64,000 nt of DNA, taken from positions 121,049,123 to 121,113,122 of the forward strand of contig JAIOJX010000004.1 in NCBI GenBank assembly GCA_022376925.1, written 5' to 3'. Position 1 is the first letter of the stretch. Every line of letters begins with the position of its first letter. Shown here in pieces: positions 50,825-63,937 of the stretch. The notes beneath the pieces were generated by a model. That model ran no database searches and was not told the origin of the DNA. It saw only the letters and a list, made by a program, of their open reading frames with translations. A program made the position numbers and the translations under genes. Origin of the DNA: Tragulus kanchil. Its lineage: Eukaryota; Chordata; Mammalia; Artiodactyla; Tragulidae.

Positions 50825-53069
50825 TCTTTGAAGTTCTTTATATATAAAATATTAATTTTCTGTTATGAATCTTGTCATTAGACAGGTATATGTTATTTAT
50901 TTTTCACTATTCTGGGTTTTCACTGCTGCCACAGGTTGTTCTCTAGTTGCAAATGCTCCTTCCAGGTGTCCTTTTTTCTTTGGCAGCTTTGAGGACATAA
51001 CCTCTGATCAGCAGCATATGATGTTAGAATTTGAGTAAGAAGAATCATGTCCACTTTCCTAGCTCCACTCTACCTTATTTCCCCATTTAAATCCGAGATC
51101 ATGCACTCCACTGCGTGTGTGGTCAGTTGATTAGTCGTGTCCAACTCTTTGCTACCCATGGACTGTATGTAGCCTGACAGGCTCCTCTATCCGTGGGATT
51201 CTCATTTCCTTCTCCAGAGGGTCTTCCCAACCCAGGGACTGCACCTGTATCTCCTGCATTGAAGGCAGATTCTTTTACCACTGATCTACCTGAGAAGCCC
51301 CCATGTCCTCCATTATCAACATACAATTCAGGATAAAGTTACTGATGTTAGAATTGAATAGTTTCCATGGGAGCAAACAGATTTGTAACTCTTATCTATT
51401 TTAATGGAAACCTGTATTAATGACACTTGCATATCTACAAATTTTCTTTTTCTTATCTACATTGTGTTCTTTAGTATACTATCTTATACAAACTAAACTT
51501 AAGGGATAGCACCCAAGGGTCTTTTTATTGATTTGAGTAGATTTCTTTTCTCTAATTTCTCAGTAAACAAGTAATGTCCTAACTGAACAGGTACCCCAGG
51601 AACTCATCTTTTCTCCCACATACATTTTGACTTTTCTAGTAGAATTTCATCAAGTGTTAATTCAACTGTACATTTTAAAGACTCATAAATGCCCTGTAGG
51701 CCATGTTCTCTTTGAGTACAACTTCAACCACTATTACTATGAACAAGAAGTGCAGGTGGTCAGATATTCTAGCTAAGAAGCTAGATAATGGTTAGAAATT
51801 TAGAGAATTAAATTTTGAGAGAGAATTAGTCTAAATTTTATCCATTCTTATTTTTCCATTATTGTTCATGCACATCATTATGTAGTTAGGAAAGCAAAAT
51901 AAGACTGATATTAGATAATTTAGCATAGAGTGACAGTTGTCTCTATGTTGGGCCCATCTTTCTTTGAAGTTCTTTATATATAAAATATTAATTTTCTGTT
52001 ATGAATCTTGTCATTAGACAGGTATATGTTATTTATTTTCACTATTCTGGGTTTTCACTGCTGCCACAGGTTGTTCTCTAGTTGCAAATGCTCCTTCCAG
52101 GTGTCCTTTTTTCTTTGGCAGCTTTGAGGACATAACCTCTGATCAGCAGCATATGATGTTAGAATTTGAGTAAGAAGAATCATGTCCACTTTCCTAGCTC
52201 CACTCTACCTTATTTCCCCATTTAAATCCGAGATCATGCACTCCACTGCGTGTGTGGTCAGTTGATTAGTCGTGTCCAACTCTTTGCTACCCATGGACTG
52301 TATGTAGCCTGACAGGCTCCTCTATCCGTGGGATTCTCATTTCCTTCTCCAGAGGGTCTTCCCAACCCAGGGACTGCACCTGTATCTCCTGCATTGAAGG
52401 CAGATTCTTTTACCACTGATCTACCTGAGAAGCCCCCATGTCCTCCATTATCAACATACAATTCAGGATAAAGTTACTGATGTTAGAATTGAATAGTTTC
52501 CATGGGAGCAAACAGATTTGTAACTCTTATCTATTTTAATGGAAACCTGTATTAATGACACTTGCATATCTACAAATTTTCTTTTTCTTATCTACATTGT
52601 GTTCTTTAGTATACTATCTTATACAAACTAAACTTAAGGGATAGCACCCAAGGGTCTTTTTATTGATTTGAGTAGATTTCTTTTCTCTAATTTCTCAGTA
52701 AACAAGTAATGTCCTAACTGAACAGGTACCCCAGGAACTCATCTTTTCTCCCACATACATTTTGACTTTTCTAGTAGAATTTCATCAAGTGTTAATTCAA
52801 CTGTACATTTTAAAGACTCATAAATGCCCTGTAGGCCATGTTCTCTTTGAGTACAACTTCAACCACTATTACTATGAACAAGAAGTGCAGGTGGTCAGAT
52901 ATTCTAGCTAAGAAGCTAGATAATGGTTAGAAATTTAGAGAATTAAATTTTTGAGAGAGAGAATTAGTCTAAATTTTATCCATTCTTATTTTTTCCATTA
53001 TTGTTCATGCACATCATTATGTAGTTAGGGAAAGCAAAATAAGACTGATATTAGATAATTTAGCATAGA
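50825..53069 (+). repeat. Tandem ~1.14-kb direct duplication 15
   Basis: Copy A 50825-51929, linker 51930-51960, copy B 51961-53069. Homopolymer and dinucleotide differences occur near 50900/52035 and 51815/52951. Contains one Bov-tA SINE. Confidence 0.93.
51115..51301 (-). repeat. Bov-tA-type SINE (second copy 52251-52437)
   Basis: Minus-strand copy; plus strand shows TTAGTCGTGTCCAACTCTTT and CTGAGAAGCCCC at the head. Confidence 0.83.
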
Positions 53070-53650
53070 AAATATTCATCCAACATTAATTAATTAATCA
53101 ATTAAAGAGTGTATTTTTATGAATATTATTATATGTGTGTAAATTTTAGTAATAATTTGGCATCTTGGCACATTGCTAGCTTGTATTATCTGGGAGTTAA
53201 GTAAACTTCACCTAGAAAAAAACAAGGGAAAGATGTCATCTTTTTTTTTTTTTTTATAAAGTAAGCTTTTCATCTTAACATTTGGCCATCAGCCTCTGGT
53301 TAATGAGACCAGCTGCACTGATTATAACCCTGCACTCTCTAAGTAAGAAAACAGGCATCTCTTGGGATGCACAGCCAGGCTGGCCTCCTGCAAGAGGTGA
53401 TCACTTTTCTGTTGGTTCTTCACTCTGACACAAAGTGCCAGACCTCAAAGTGGTCTGATCACTTTTTCCTTAGAATTAAAATTCTTCCATGAGAAATTCC
53501 TTGCTTTTCTGTCTCTGTAAATTTCTATAGAAATGTAAATGTCTCTAGAATAGATGTGCAGACATCTCTGCAATAACAGCCCCTTTAATACCAAACATTG
53601 GCATACATAATGAATATTTGTTTTAAAGATAGATACATAAAAATGGTAAA
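53070..53650. other. Unassigned intergenic DNA with a poly(T) run
   Basis: AT-rich; T-run at 53241-53257. No gene or named repeat seen. Confidence 0.5.
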
Positions 53651-53658
53651 TCATATTT

Positions 53659-53937
53659 GTTTTTAAATTTTGGCCTTTTATTGCTTTTAAAAATTATTGT
53701 TTATTTAGTTACATCCATCTTTATTCTTTGGCTTGTGTGGGCCTCCCATTGCAGTGACCCTTCCGGCTGCAGAGCTCCAGCTCCTGGGCTCGTGCGCTCC
53801 AGAGCGCTGACTCACAATTGGACACACCAATCCAGCCGCCCTGCAACACTTGGGATTCTCCCCAGCCAGGGATCAAACCGGCGCCACCTGCACTGCAAGG
53901 AAGACTCGCTACCCACTGGACCACTAGGGAAATCCCT
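53659..53937 (-). repeat. Diverged CHR-like SINE with 13-bp target duplication
   Basis: Same layout as 3248-3572 but more diverged. Flanked by GTAAATCATATTT at 53646-53658 and 53938-53950. Confidence 0.8.
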
Positions 53938-54090
53938 GTAAATCATATTTAAATCATAAAAACAATAGGAACTGTTGCCAATTTCTGATATAGTTCCAAA
54001 CCTTTCTCTATAAATATGAATTTCCCAATTGGGATTCCCAGATAGTTATTTTTACATCCACAATGTATGATTTATTATGTCCATTTTTTC

Positions 54091-56230
54091 TTTATTTAAC
54101 GTAGGGCCAGAGCATATATTTGAAAACCAACCTGAAAATACAGTGTTTTTAACCTTTCACGTCTTCCTTTCCCCCTTTCTCTGTTATTTTACCTCTCTCT
54201 CAGACTCATCTAATTTAGCAGTAATAGTATCAGGGCAACTCAAACTTAAATCATATCTTTTTTTTTTTTTGCCTCTAAGTCAAAATTTATTTTTCATCCA
54301 TCTTTATTCTTTGGCATGTGCGCCATCGCAGTGGCCTCTCTCGTTGCAGAACAGTGGTCCTGAGCGCATGTGCTCCAGAGCGCTGGCTTATAATTGGACA
54401 CACCAGCCCAGCCCTTCCTCAGCATGTGGGATCTTCCTGGGCCAGGGATCAAACTGGTGCCCCTTGCACTGCAAGGCAGACTCTTTACCCACCGGACCAC
54501 CAGGGAAGGCCTAAATCAGATTTTTTAAAGCTAATTGTTCATACTTTATATTTTAATTTTGGGGGATGCTGGGGGAAGAAAGATGAAAGTCTTTGGAAGC
54601 GTGAAGAAACAGCCCATGGAAGACAGACCTAGTTGGAAATTCTGATTTTCTTTTGGTGGCCACAGGAATATGTTGCACTTCCGAACAGAGAGGGGGAGAG
54701 AAGACTAGTTTGCGGCCAAGCACATTGAGTCAGCAGAAAGACAGATGCCTCAACTCCAGCCCACAGGTTGAGGGGTTCAGAAACATCAGTAAGTGACATA
54801 AGTAACATTTTAGTAATGTATCTTTTAAAAGTCCAAGTTGGTACCAGAAGTTCATGGTGAACAAAATATCAAAATTTTAAAACCTGAGGCCAGAGTCAGC
54901 AGCAGCATTGATGTGTGCACATTATGTCACTAGTCTAGAAGTGAAGCCCTACAAGACCACACGTATGATGCTTCCTTGTTTATTAGACTGGTGAGTTTCT
55001 TCTCATCCTTTTCTCTATCTGTACATACATCTGTTCCTTCCTCCCCAACAAAGACTTCCTAAGGGGATACCAGTAAAGTTGAATATACTTTTTATATAGG
55101 AAAAGGCTTAGTATCCTATCAAACTAATTATATCCCTAAAATATGTTTTTACTTTCACGATCTTCCTTTCCCTTTATTTAACGTAGGGCCAGAGCATATA
55201 TTTGAAAACCAACCTGAAAATACAGTGTTTTTAACCTTTCACGTCTTCCTTTCCCCCTTTCTCTGTTATTTTACCTCTCTCTCAGACTCATCTAATTTAG
55301 CAGTAATAGTATCAGGGCAACTCAAACTTAAATCATATCTTTTTTTTTTTTTGCCTCTAAGTCAAAATTTATTTTTCATCCATCTTTATTCTTTGGCATG
55401 TGCGCCATCGCAGTGGCCTCTCTCGTTGCAGAACAGTGGTCCTGAGCGCATGTGCTCCAGAGCGCTGGCTTATAATTGGACACACCAGCCCAGCCCTTCC
55501 TCAGCATGTGGGATCTTCCTGGGCCAGGGATCAAACTGGTGCCCCTTGCACTGCAAGGCAGACTCTTTACCCACCGGACCACCAGGAAGGCCTAAATCAG
55601 ATTTTTAAAGCTAATTGTTCATACTTTATATTTTAATTTTGGGGGATGCTGGGGGAAGAAAGATGAAAGTCTTTGGAAGCGTGAAGAAACAGCCCATGGA
55701 AGACAGACCTAGTTGGAAATTCTGATTTTCTTTTGGTGGCCACAGGAATATGTTGCACTTCCGAACAGAGAGGGGGAGAGAAGACTAGTTTGCGGCCAAG
55801 CACATTGAGTCAGCAGAAAGACAGATGCCTCAACTCCAGCCCACAGGTTGAGGGGTTCAGAAACATCAGTAAGTGACATAAGTAACATTTTAGTAATGTA
55901 TCTTTTAAAAGTCCAAGTTGGTACCAGAAGTTCATGGTGAACAAAATATCAAAATTTTAAAACCTGAGGCCAGAGTCAGCAGCAGCATTGATGTGTGCAC
56001 ATTATGTCACTAGTCTAGAAGTGAAGCCCCTACAAGACCACACGTATGATGCTTCCTTGTTTATTAGACTGGTGAGTTTCTTCTCATCCTTTTCTCTATC
56101 TGTACATACATCTGTTCCTTCCTCCCCAACAAAGACTTCCTAAGGGGATACCAGTAAAGTTGAATATACTTTTTATATATAGGATCAGATTTTAATATGG
56201 CTTAGTATCCTATCAAACTAATTATATCCC
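54091..56230 (+). repeat. Tandem ~1.08-kb direct duplication 16
   Basis: Copy A 54091 to about 55139, garbled linker to 55172, copy B from 55173. The end of copy A lacks about 12 bp that copy B and the third copy (57263-57300) both have, so the end of copy A is the unreliable one. Contains a CHR-like SINE. Confidence 0.92.
54264..54511 (-). repeat. Diverged CHR-like SINE (second copy 55346-55592)
   Basis: Minus-strand element with ACCCACCGGACCACCAGGGA head on the plus strand. Flanked by imperfect TAAATCATATCTTTTT / TAAATCAGATTTTTT. Doubled by duplication 16. Confidence 0.78.
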
Positions 56231-56793
56231 TAACATTGTTATCTATCTATCTCTGTCTCTCTATATATCCCTATTTCTCTGTCATTGAAATACAAACATG
56301 TTTGCAATGTGAACTCTTTGAAATTCAAACATGTATTTCAAATGTTCTTTCAACTTACATAGCACAGTATGCCTTAACTCAGGCACATGGCAGTAATCTG
56401 TTATATTTAGAACATATGGCTACAATTGATATATCAGATGTCTTTTGCAAGTGAAGTCATCATCCCAGTTTTATGGAAACTTGTCTACAATATGACATAG
56501 GGGAATAACAATGACTTTCCTCTCATTATTCATTAGATTTCCTTCAAGTTCAAATAGACATAAGTTGGCCTAAAAATTAACTTTTCCTAAAATAGCTCAA
56601 GTAGTTAAAATAGTCTCAAATAATTTATAAATAGGCATCAAAATATAGTATTCAAAATGGGAAAGTAAATTGTTACCACCTTTCTGGAGAGTGTTTTGGT
56701 AATATAGCTCAGCCTTCTAAAAATGCTCGTTACTTCTGATCCTGAGGAAATAACTCACAATTCAAAGCGAGTGAACCAGTGTAATTTTAGATG

Positions 56794-56826
<33 letters not shown>

Positions 56827-58011
56827 CAACTATAATGATGACAATGAGTCAAATGCTGCCTGAATCTCTGGAAAACACTCAGCTTTGCCCATATCAAGGG
56901 AGGTGTTCATCTTTCATGCCTCAACTCCAGCCCACAGGTTGAGGGGTTCAGAAACATCAGTAAGTGACATAAGTAACATTTTAGTAATGTATCTTTTAAA
57001 AGTCCAAGTTGGTACCAGAAGTTCATGGTGAACAAAATATCAAAATTTTAAAACCTGAGGCCAGAGTCAGCAGCAGCATTGATGTGTGCACATTATGTCA
57101 CTAGTCTAGAAGTGAAGCCCTACAAGACCACACGTATGATGCTTCCTTGTTTATTAGACTGGTGAGTTTCTTCTCATCCTTTTCTCTATCTGTACATACA
57201 TCTGTTCCTTCCTCCCCAACAAAGACTTCCTAAGGGGATACCAGTAAAGTTGAATATACTTTTTATATATAGGATCAGATTTTAATATGGCTTAGTATCC
57301 TATCAAACTAATTATATCCCTAACATTGTTATCTATCTATCTCTGTCTCTCTATATATCCCTATTTCTCTGTCATTGAAATACAAACATGTTTGCAATGT
57401 GAACTCTTTGAAATTCAAACATGTATTTCAAATGTTCTTTCAACTTACATAGCACAGTATGCCTTAACTCAGGCACATGGCAGTAATCTGTTATATTTAG
57501 AACATATGGCTACAATTGATATATCAGATGTCTTTTGCAAGTGAAGTCATCATCCCAGTTTTATGGAAACTTGTCTACAATATGACATAGGGGAATAACA
57601 ATGACTTTCCTCTCATTATTCATTAGATTTCCTTCAAGTTCAAATAGACATAAGTTGGCCTAAAAATTAACTTTTCCTAAAATAGCTCAAGTAGTTAAAA
57701 TAGTCTCAAATAATTTATAAATAGGCATCAAAATATAGTATTCAAAATGGGAAAGTAAATTGTTACCACCTTTCTGGAGAGTGTTTTGGTAATATAGCTC
57801 AGCCTTCTAAAAATGCTCGTTACTTCTGATCCTGAGGAAATAACTCACAATTCAAAGCGAGTGAACCAGTGTAATTTTAGATGTTAAAAAAAAAAAATAT
57901 ATATATATATATATATACAACTATAATGATGACAATGAGTCAAATGCTGCCTGAATCTCTGGAAAACACTCAGCTTTGCCCATATCAAGGGGGAGGTGTT
58001 CATCTTTCATG
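55825..58011 (+). repeat. Tandem 1091-bp direct duplication 17
   Basis: Copy A 55825-56915 and copy B 56916-58011. It overlaps duplication 16, so about 350 bp occurs three times (54745, 55825 and 56916). The poly(A)/(TA) tract differs in length between copies. Confidence 0.93.
56804..56826. repeat. (TA)n microsatellite after an A-run (second copy 57897-57917)
   Basis: Alternating TA following 9 A in the first copy and 12 A in the second. Confidence 0.85.
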
Positions 58012-58163
58012 GTACCATCACCCCATACCCTGCAGCAGATCAAAGTCTCTACTCTCTAATTAGGAAAGCTTAAAGATCCCAGGACAGTTGAACTTCCTCA
58101 TGGGACTGTTCTCTGTGAATCCTTCCACGCAGCTTCCTAGTTCTCTATCAAGAATAGTTTTCC

Positions 58164-59060
58164 CAACTAAAAATAGAATTACCATAGGATCCAGCAATGT
58201 CGCTCCTGGGAATATACCCAGAGAAATCTATAATTCAAAAAGATACAAACACATCCCTATGTTCATAGCAGTACTGTTCACAATACCAAAAACATGGAAA
58301 AAATCTGAATATCTATCTACAGGTAAATGGATAAAGAAGATATGGTACATATATACATATATACAATGAAATACCGTGTGTGTGTGTGCTAAGTCACTTT
58401 AAGTCGTGTCTGACTCTTTGCGGCCCCATAGACTGTAGCCCCACCAGGCTCCCCTGTCCATAGGATTCTCTTGGTAAGAATACTGGAGTGAGTTGTCACT
58501 TCCCTCTTGACCCAGGGATTGAACCCACATCTCTACATCTTCTGCATTGACAGGTGGGTTCTTTATCACTAGGGACACCTGGGAAGCCACATGGAATACT
58601 GTTCAGCCATAAAAAAGAATGACATAATTCCATTCATAGCAATAAGGATGTAACTAGAGATGATCACACTAAGTGAAGTCAGAAAAAAGAAAGACAAATA
58701 CCAAATCATATCCCTTCTATGTGGAATCTAAACTTTGGCACAAATGAACCTATATACATATGAAAGAGAAACAGACTCACAGACGACCTGGAGAACAGAC
58801 TTGTAGTTGCCAAGAGGGAGGTGGGAGGGGGAGGGATGGGCTGGAAGTCTGGGACTGGTAGATGCAAATGATTATATTTAGAATGGGTAAACAACAAGAT
58901 CCTCGTGTATAGCACAGGGAATTATATCCAGTCTCCTGGGATAAACCATAATGGACAAGAATATATACAAAATGTATATATGTGTATCATTGAGTCACTT
59001 TGCCTGTATAGCAAAGCCTGGCACCATGCTTATAAATCAACTATACTTCAATTAGAAAAA
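58164..59060 (+). repeat. L1 3' end interrupted by a SINE (3' part repeated 59777-60256)
   Basis: Plus-strand L1 words include AATATACCCAGAGAAATCT, TCAGCCATAAAAAAGAATGA, CACTAAGTGAAGTCAGAAA, GGGATGGGCTGGAAGTCTGG and TATACTTCAATTAGAAAAAA with an A-rich tail. ORF2 end and 3' UTR only. Split by a Bov-tA SINE at 58375-58588. Confidence 0.9.
58375..58588 (-). repeat. Bov-tA-type SINE nested in L1
   Basis: Flanked by related L1 sequence ACAATGAAATAC (58363-58374) and ACATGGAATAC (58589-58599), an imperfect target duplication. Postdates the L1. Confidence 0.84.
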
Positions 59061-60957
59061 AAAGTTGTCAAAAAAAAAAAAAAAGGTTTTCCCTTTCTCT
59101 TCCAAGTCAGCTGTTGTCTGTTTTGATGCTACCCTGGCTTCTTTCAGTTTATTCTCTGTTGACTCTTTTTTTCAAATTTTTATTTCATTTTTTTTTAATT
59201 GAAGGATAATAAAAGCTTTACAGAGTTGTGTTAAAAATACTATGAAGTTATTAAAACAAATGTATAGAATAGTAAAATGCTTTTGAAATAAATATATATT
59301 AAAAACCAAAATTAAAAAAAAACACTTCATAAACTTCATGCTCCACTAAGAAATACATATATAGAAAAAAATACATGGAAAACCCCTGGAAAGAAGTCCA
59401 ATAAAATGTTAACAAATGTTGGAAGTTGGTGATGGAATTATTGGCATTTTTCCTCCCTATAATTTCTTGTTTATCTTTACTGGGCACAGATTGTTTCTTT
59501 TATAAAACAGAACAAAATTTAGAAATTAAAAGTTAGGAAGAATCATAACATGTAACCAGAATCTGAATAGATGCACCATTTCTTATTCTTTCAGATGGTC
59601 AATTACTTGCTGAAGAAATTTGATCATATAGTAAGATTCTAACCCAAAGTAGAATTCTTGGTCAGATTGCATTCATCTTACATGCCAAAATTCAATAGTC
59701 TGTGCACCCAGATTCAAACTTGGAGAGGATAGAAAATTCATTGCTTGGAATTGGAAGAAACTAGCCGAAGACACCTGGGAAGCCACATGGAATACTGTTC
59801 AGCCATAAAAAAGAATGACATAATTCCATTCATAGCAATAAGGATGTAACTAGAGATGATCACACTAAGTGAAGTCAGAAAAAAGAAAGACAAATACCAA
59901 ATCATATCCCTTCTATGTGGAATCTAAACTTTGGCACAAATGAACCTATATACATATGAAAGAGAAACAGACTCACAGACGACCTGGAGAACAGACTTGT
60001 AGTTGCCAAGAGGGAGGTGGGAGGGAGGGATGGGCTGGAAGTCTGGGACTGGTAGATGCAAATGATTATATTTAGAATGGGTAAACAACAAGATCCTCGT
60101 GTATAGCACAGGGAATTATATCCAGTCTCCTGGGATAAACCATAATGGACAAGAATATATACAAAATGTATATATGTGTATCATTGAGTCACTTTGCCTG
60201 TATAGCAAAGCCTGGCACCATGCTTATAAATCAACTATACTTCAATTAGAAAAAAAAGTTGTCAAAAAAAAAAAAAAAGGTTTTCCCTTTCTCTTCCAAG
60301 TCAGCTGTTGTCTGTTTTGATGCTACCCTGGCTTCTTTCAGTTTATTCTCTGTTGACTCTTTTTTTCAAATTTTTATTTCATTTTTTTTTAATTGAAGGA
60401 TAATAAAAGCTTTACAGAGTTGTGTTAAAAATACTATGAAGTTATTAAAACAAATGTATAGAATAGTAAAATGCTTTTGAAATAAATATATATTAAAAAC
60501 CAAAATTAAAAAAAAACACTTCATAAACTTCATGCTCCACTAAGAAATACATATATAGAAAAAAATACATGGAAAACCCCTGGAAAGAAGTCCAATAAAA
60601 TGTTAACAAATGTTGGAAGTTGGTGATGGAATTATTGGCATTTTTCCTCCCTATAATTTCTTGTTTATCTTTACTGGGCACAGATTGTTTCTTTTATAAA
60701 ACAGAACAAAATTTAGAAATTAAAAGTTAGGAAGAATCATAACATGTAACCAGAATCTGAATAGATGCACCATTTCTTATTCTTTCAGATGGTCAATTAC
60801 TTGCTGAAGAAATTTGATCATATAGTAAGATTCTAACCCAAAGTAGAATTCTTGGTCAGATTGCATTCATCTTACATGCCAAAATTCAATAGTCTGTGCA
60901 CCCAGATTCAAACTTGGAGAGGATAGAAAATTCATTGCTTGGAATTGGAAGAAACTA
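58575..60957 (+). repeat. Tandem ~1.195-kb direct duplication 18
   Basis: Copy A 58575-59763, linker 59764-59769, copy B 59770-60957. The only clear difference is a G-rich run 2 bp shorter in copy B near 60020. The block starts inside a Bov-tA SINE and includes an L1 3' end. Confidence 0.93.
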
Positions 60958-61178
60958 CCAGACACCTGAAGAAGTGTCACACGAGGGAGGAAACTTGTAT
61001 ACCTACGGCTGATTCATGTTGATGTTCGGCAGTAAACAACGCAACTCTGTGAAGCTATTATTATCCTTCAATTAAAAAATAATAAAATGAAATAAAAATG
61101 TGGAAAAAAGAATCAACAGAGAATAAACTGAAAGACGCCAGGGTAGCATCAAAACAGACAACAGCTAACTTGGAAGAA
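60291..61178. repeat. Inverted repeat, arms 60291-60426 and 61036-61178
   Basis: The arms are reverse complements at roughly 90% or better by eye over about 140 bp. They consist of an L1 3' tail plus about 75 bp of non-L1 sequence (CTGTTGTCTGTTTTGATGCT in one arm). The left arm also exists at 59097-59232 because of duplication 18. Confidence 0.8.
60958..61092 (+). repeat. L1 3' UTR tail
   Basis: Words GAAACTTGTATACCTACGGC, TGATTCATGTTGATGTTCGG and TATCCTTCAATTAAAAAAT match ruminant L1 3' ends. Confidence 0.78.
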
Positions 61179-61269
61179 GCTCACCTCTTGATTAAGCACA
61201 GGTTCAATGTTCTACACCTTGAGCTGACAAAACATCAGCTGCAGAGGCTTACCAGGAAGACAAGTGGCA

Positions 61270-63418
61270 GAAAGAGAACCCAGATAAAAGGCACAACATT
61301 GTGTTTTAGCAAGTCTGCTCTACACGGATGGAAGAATAGACAGACTCTTAGACTTGTGCTCAAGAAGTATTAACATCATTCTGAACAAGAGAGAAAATGG
61401 CATCTTTGTTAAAGTGTCGGTCCAGCCGACAGTCGAACAGGTCCAGAGAGGGAGAGAGTCACGACTAAGAAAGAAAGATTATAGAAAAGATGGGGTCGAG
61501 AGGGCCAGCAACACAACAGAGCACTCTGTTAGCCGCTGACAAACTTTATTCTTTCAAGCAAGGAATATATAGTAAAAGCTTCATAAGATAATACATTTCC
61601 CAGGACGCACATTCTGTTACTATGTTTTGTCCAAGGTTACATGCTTTTCCCACGGTTACGTTATTATGCTTTGTCCAAGGTTACAGGGTCTGGGAACACA
61701 GGTGCTCTTTACGATATTTTGGCTATGTCTCCACAATACGTGGGGTGGCGGGACAGAGAGCTATGCTGTTATCAGCCCCTGTTGCCAGGGCAGCTCCCAG
61801 GGCTATGTTTCCTTAAAGGGAAACCCCTTGAAACAGGGCAGCTCCCCGCATTAAAGGAGCTTCTTCAATTTATACTTACACCTGAACGATTCTCTGAGCC
61901 CAGCAACTAGGGCTGGCTTGCTCTCACAGTAATCAGAATATGAAGTCTCGATATAGGATGAAGATTTTGGACCTGAGTGTATCCTTTGTGTTGTATCTTT
62001 ATGTAGAATGTTGTATGGTATAACAACTGTGCATGTGATCCTTTAGGGGAAGGGCAACCGTGGCAGAGCTGTGAGCACAGACATTGGTACATATGGGAAA
62101 AATAACTCTTAATGGCAGCAAAGAATAAATATGAGGAGTCAGAATGGAGATATTCAAAACATTAGTAAAGCTACTGCAATTTCAAAAGGAAAGTGAGCAG
62201 AGTCTGAACTGAAGTGGTGATGGAGGTGATACATAGGAGAGAAATTTTGGATGTATAATCAACTGAACTTATGTAGGAAATAAAGGAAAATGAAAAATAT
62301 CCTAGAAAAACTCCAAGGAAATGATACACAGGTCACCCCTTAGACAAATTGTGGCTGAAAGAGAACCCAGATAAAAGGCACAACATTGTGTTTTAGCAAG
62401 TCTGCTCTACACGGATGGAAGAATAGACAGACTCTTAGACTTGTGCTCAAGAAGTATTAACATCATTCTGAACAAGAGAGAAAATGGCATCTTTGTTAAA
62501 GTGTCGGTCCAGCCGACAGTCGAACAGGTCCAGAGAGGGAGAGAGTCACGACTAAGAAAGAAAGATTATAGAAAAGATGGGGTCGAGAGGGCCAGCAACA
62601 CAACAGAGCACTCTGTTAGCCGCTGACAAACTTTATTCTTTCAAGCAAGGAATATATAGTAAAAGCTTCATAAGATAATACATTTCCCAGGACGCACATT
62701 CTGTTACTATGTTTTGTCCAAGGTTACATGCTTTTCCCACGGTTACGTTATTATGCTTTGTCCAAGGTTACAGGGTCTGGGAACACAGGTGCTCTTTACG
62801 ATATTTTGGCTATGTCTCCACAATACGTGGGGTGGCGGGACAGAGAGCTATGCTGTTATCAGCCCCTGTTGCCAGGGCAGCTCCCAGGGCTATGTTTCCT
62901 TAAAGGGAAACCCCTTGAAACAGGGCAGCTCCCCGCATTAAAGGAGCTTCTTCAATTTATACTTACACCTGAACGATTCTCTGAGCCCAGCAACTAGGGC
63001 TGGCTTGCTCTCACAGTAATCAGAATATGAAGTCTCGATATAGGATGAAGATTTTGGACCTGAGTGTATCCTTTGTGTTGTATCTTTATGTAGAATGTTG
63101 TATGGTATAACAACTGTGCATGTGATCCTTTAGGGGAAGGGCAACCGTGGCAGAGCTGTGAGCACAGACATTGGTACATATGGGAAAAATAACTCTTAAT
63201 GGCAGCAAAGAATAAATATGAGGAGTCAGAATGGAGATATTCAAAACATTAGTAAAGCTACTGCAATTTCAAAAGGAAAGTGAGCAGAGTCTGAACTGAA
63301 GTGGTGATGGAGAGGGTGATACATAGGAGAGAAATTTTGGATGTATAATCAACTGAACTTATGTAGGAAATAAAGGAAAATGAAAAATATCCTAGAAAAA
63401 CTCCAAGGGAAATGATAC
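61270..63418 (+). repeat. Tandem 1087-bp direct duplication 19 (second solo LTR)
   Basis: Copy A 61270-62326, linker 62327-62356, copy B 62357-63418. Each copy contains one complete 436-bp solo LTR. A GAGAGG-type run near 62222/63309 differs by a few bases. Confidence 0.93.
61415..61850 (-). mobile_element. Complete class II ERV solo LTR, minus strand (second copy 62502-62937)
   Basis: A 436-bp LTR that reads TGCGGGGAGC to GGACCGACA in its sense direction. It is flanked by the 6-bp duplication TTAAAG (61409-61414 and 61851-61856). A TATATA box on the minus strand (61571-61566) is followed 15 bp later by AATAAA (61550-61545), again implying a very short R. U3 holds short repeats of a TAACCTTGGACAAA-type unit. 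No internal viral sequence. Doubled by duplication 19 with identical flanks at 62496-62501 and 62938-62943. Confidence 0.83.
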
Positions 63419-63518
63419 TGGTATTGGCATCATTATCTAAATGTGGAGGGAAGTATATTTCAATAGGGGGAGATAATGGGTCCATTTTTTTTGGATCTCC
63501 TTTTACCAATTATTGGGA

Positions 63519-63728
63519 CCTCCCAGGTGGTTCAGTGGTAAAGAATCCACTGGTTAAGAATCTGCCTTCCAGGAACCCTGGGTCAGGAAGATCCCCTGAA
63601 GAGGGAAATGGCAATCCACTCCAGTATTCCTGCCTGGGAAATCCCATGGATAGAGGAGCCTGGCAGGCAACAGTCCATGGGGTCGCCAAAGAGTCAGATA
63701 CAACTTATCGATTTAACAGCTAACAACT
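63519..63728 (+). repeat. Bov-tA-type SINE
   Basis: Plus-strand copy with GGGACCTCCCAGGTGGTTCA, a small repeated AAGAATC segment in the head and CACTCCAGTATTCCTGCC. Confidence 0.85.
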
Positions 63729-63937
63729 ATTAGACATGTGATACTCAAGCTCAGGCTGGAAATACAGATGTGGAAGTTAATAAAGGTGAGGTATGTTTAA
63801 ATCATGAACATAAGTGAGATTGTCTGAGAAGTTATTGAGAATAAGAGAGTAGTTTGATCTTGGTGGACTCCAGTATCTTAGAGATTGGCAGATTAGAGAA
63901 TCTTTACAAAGGTAAAGGAGGAAAAAGATCCTTGGAG

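Noticed and set aside
61415..62937. Two identical LTRs about 1.1 kb apart in the same orientation, resembling a short provirus.
   Set aside because: Each has its own complete TTAAAG target duplications, and the DNA between them is non-viral and duplicated as part of a larger block. This is one solo LTR doubled.
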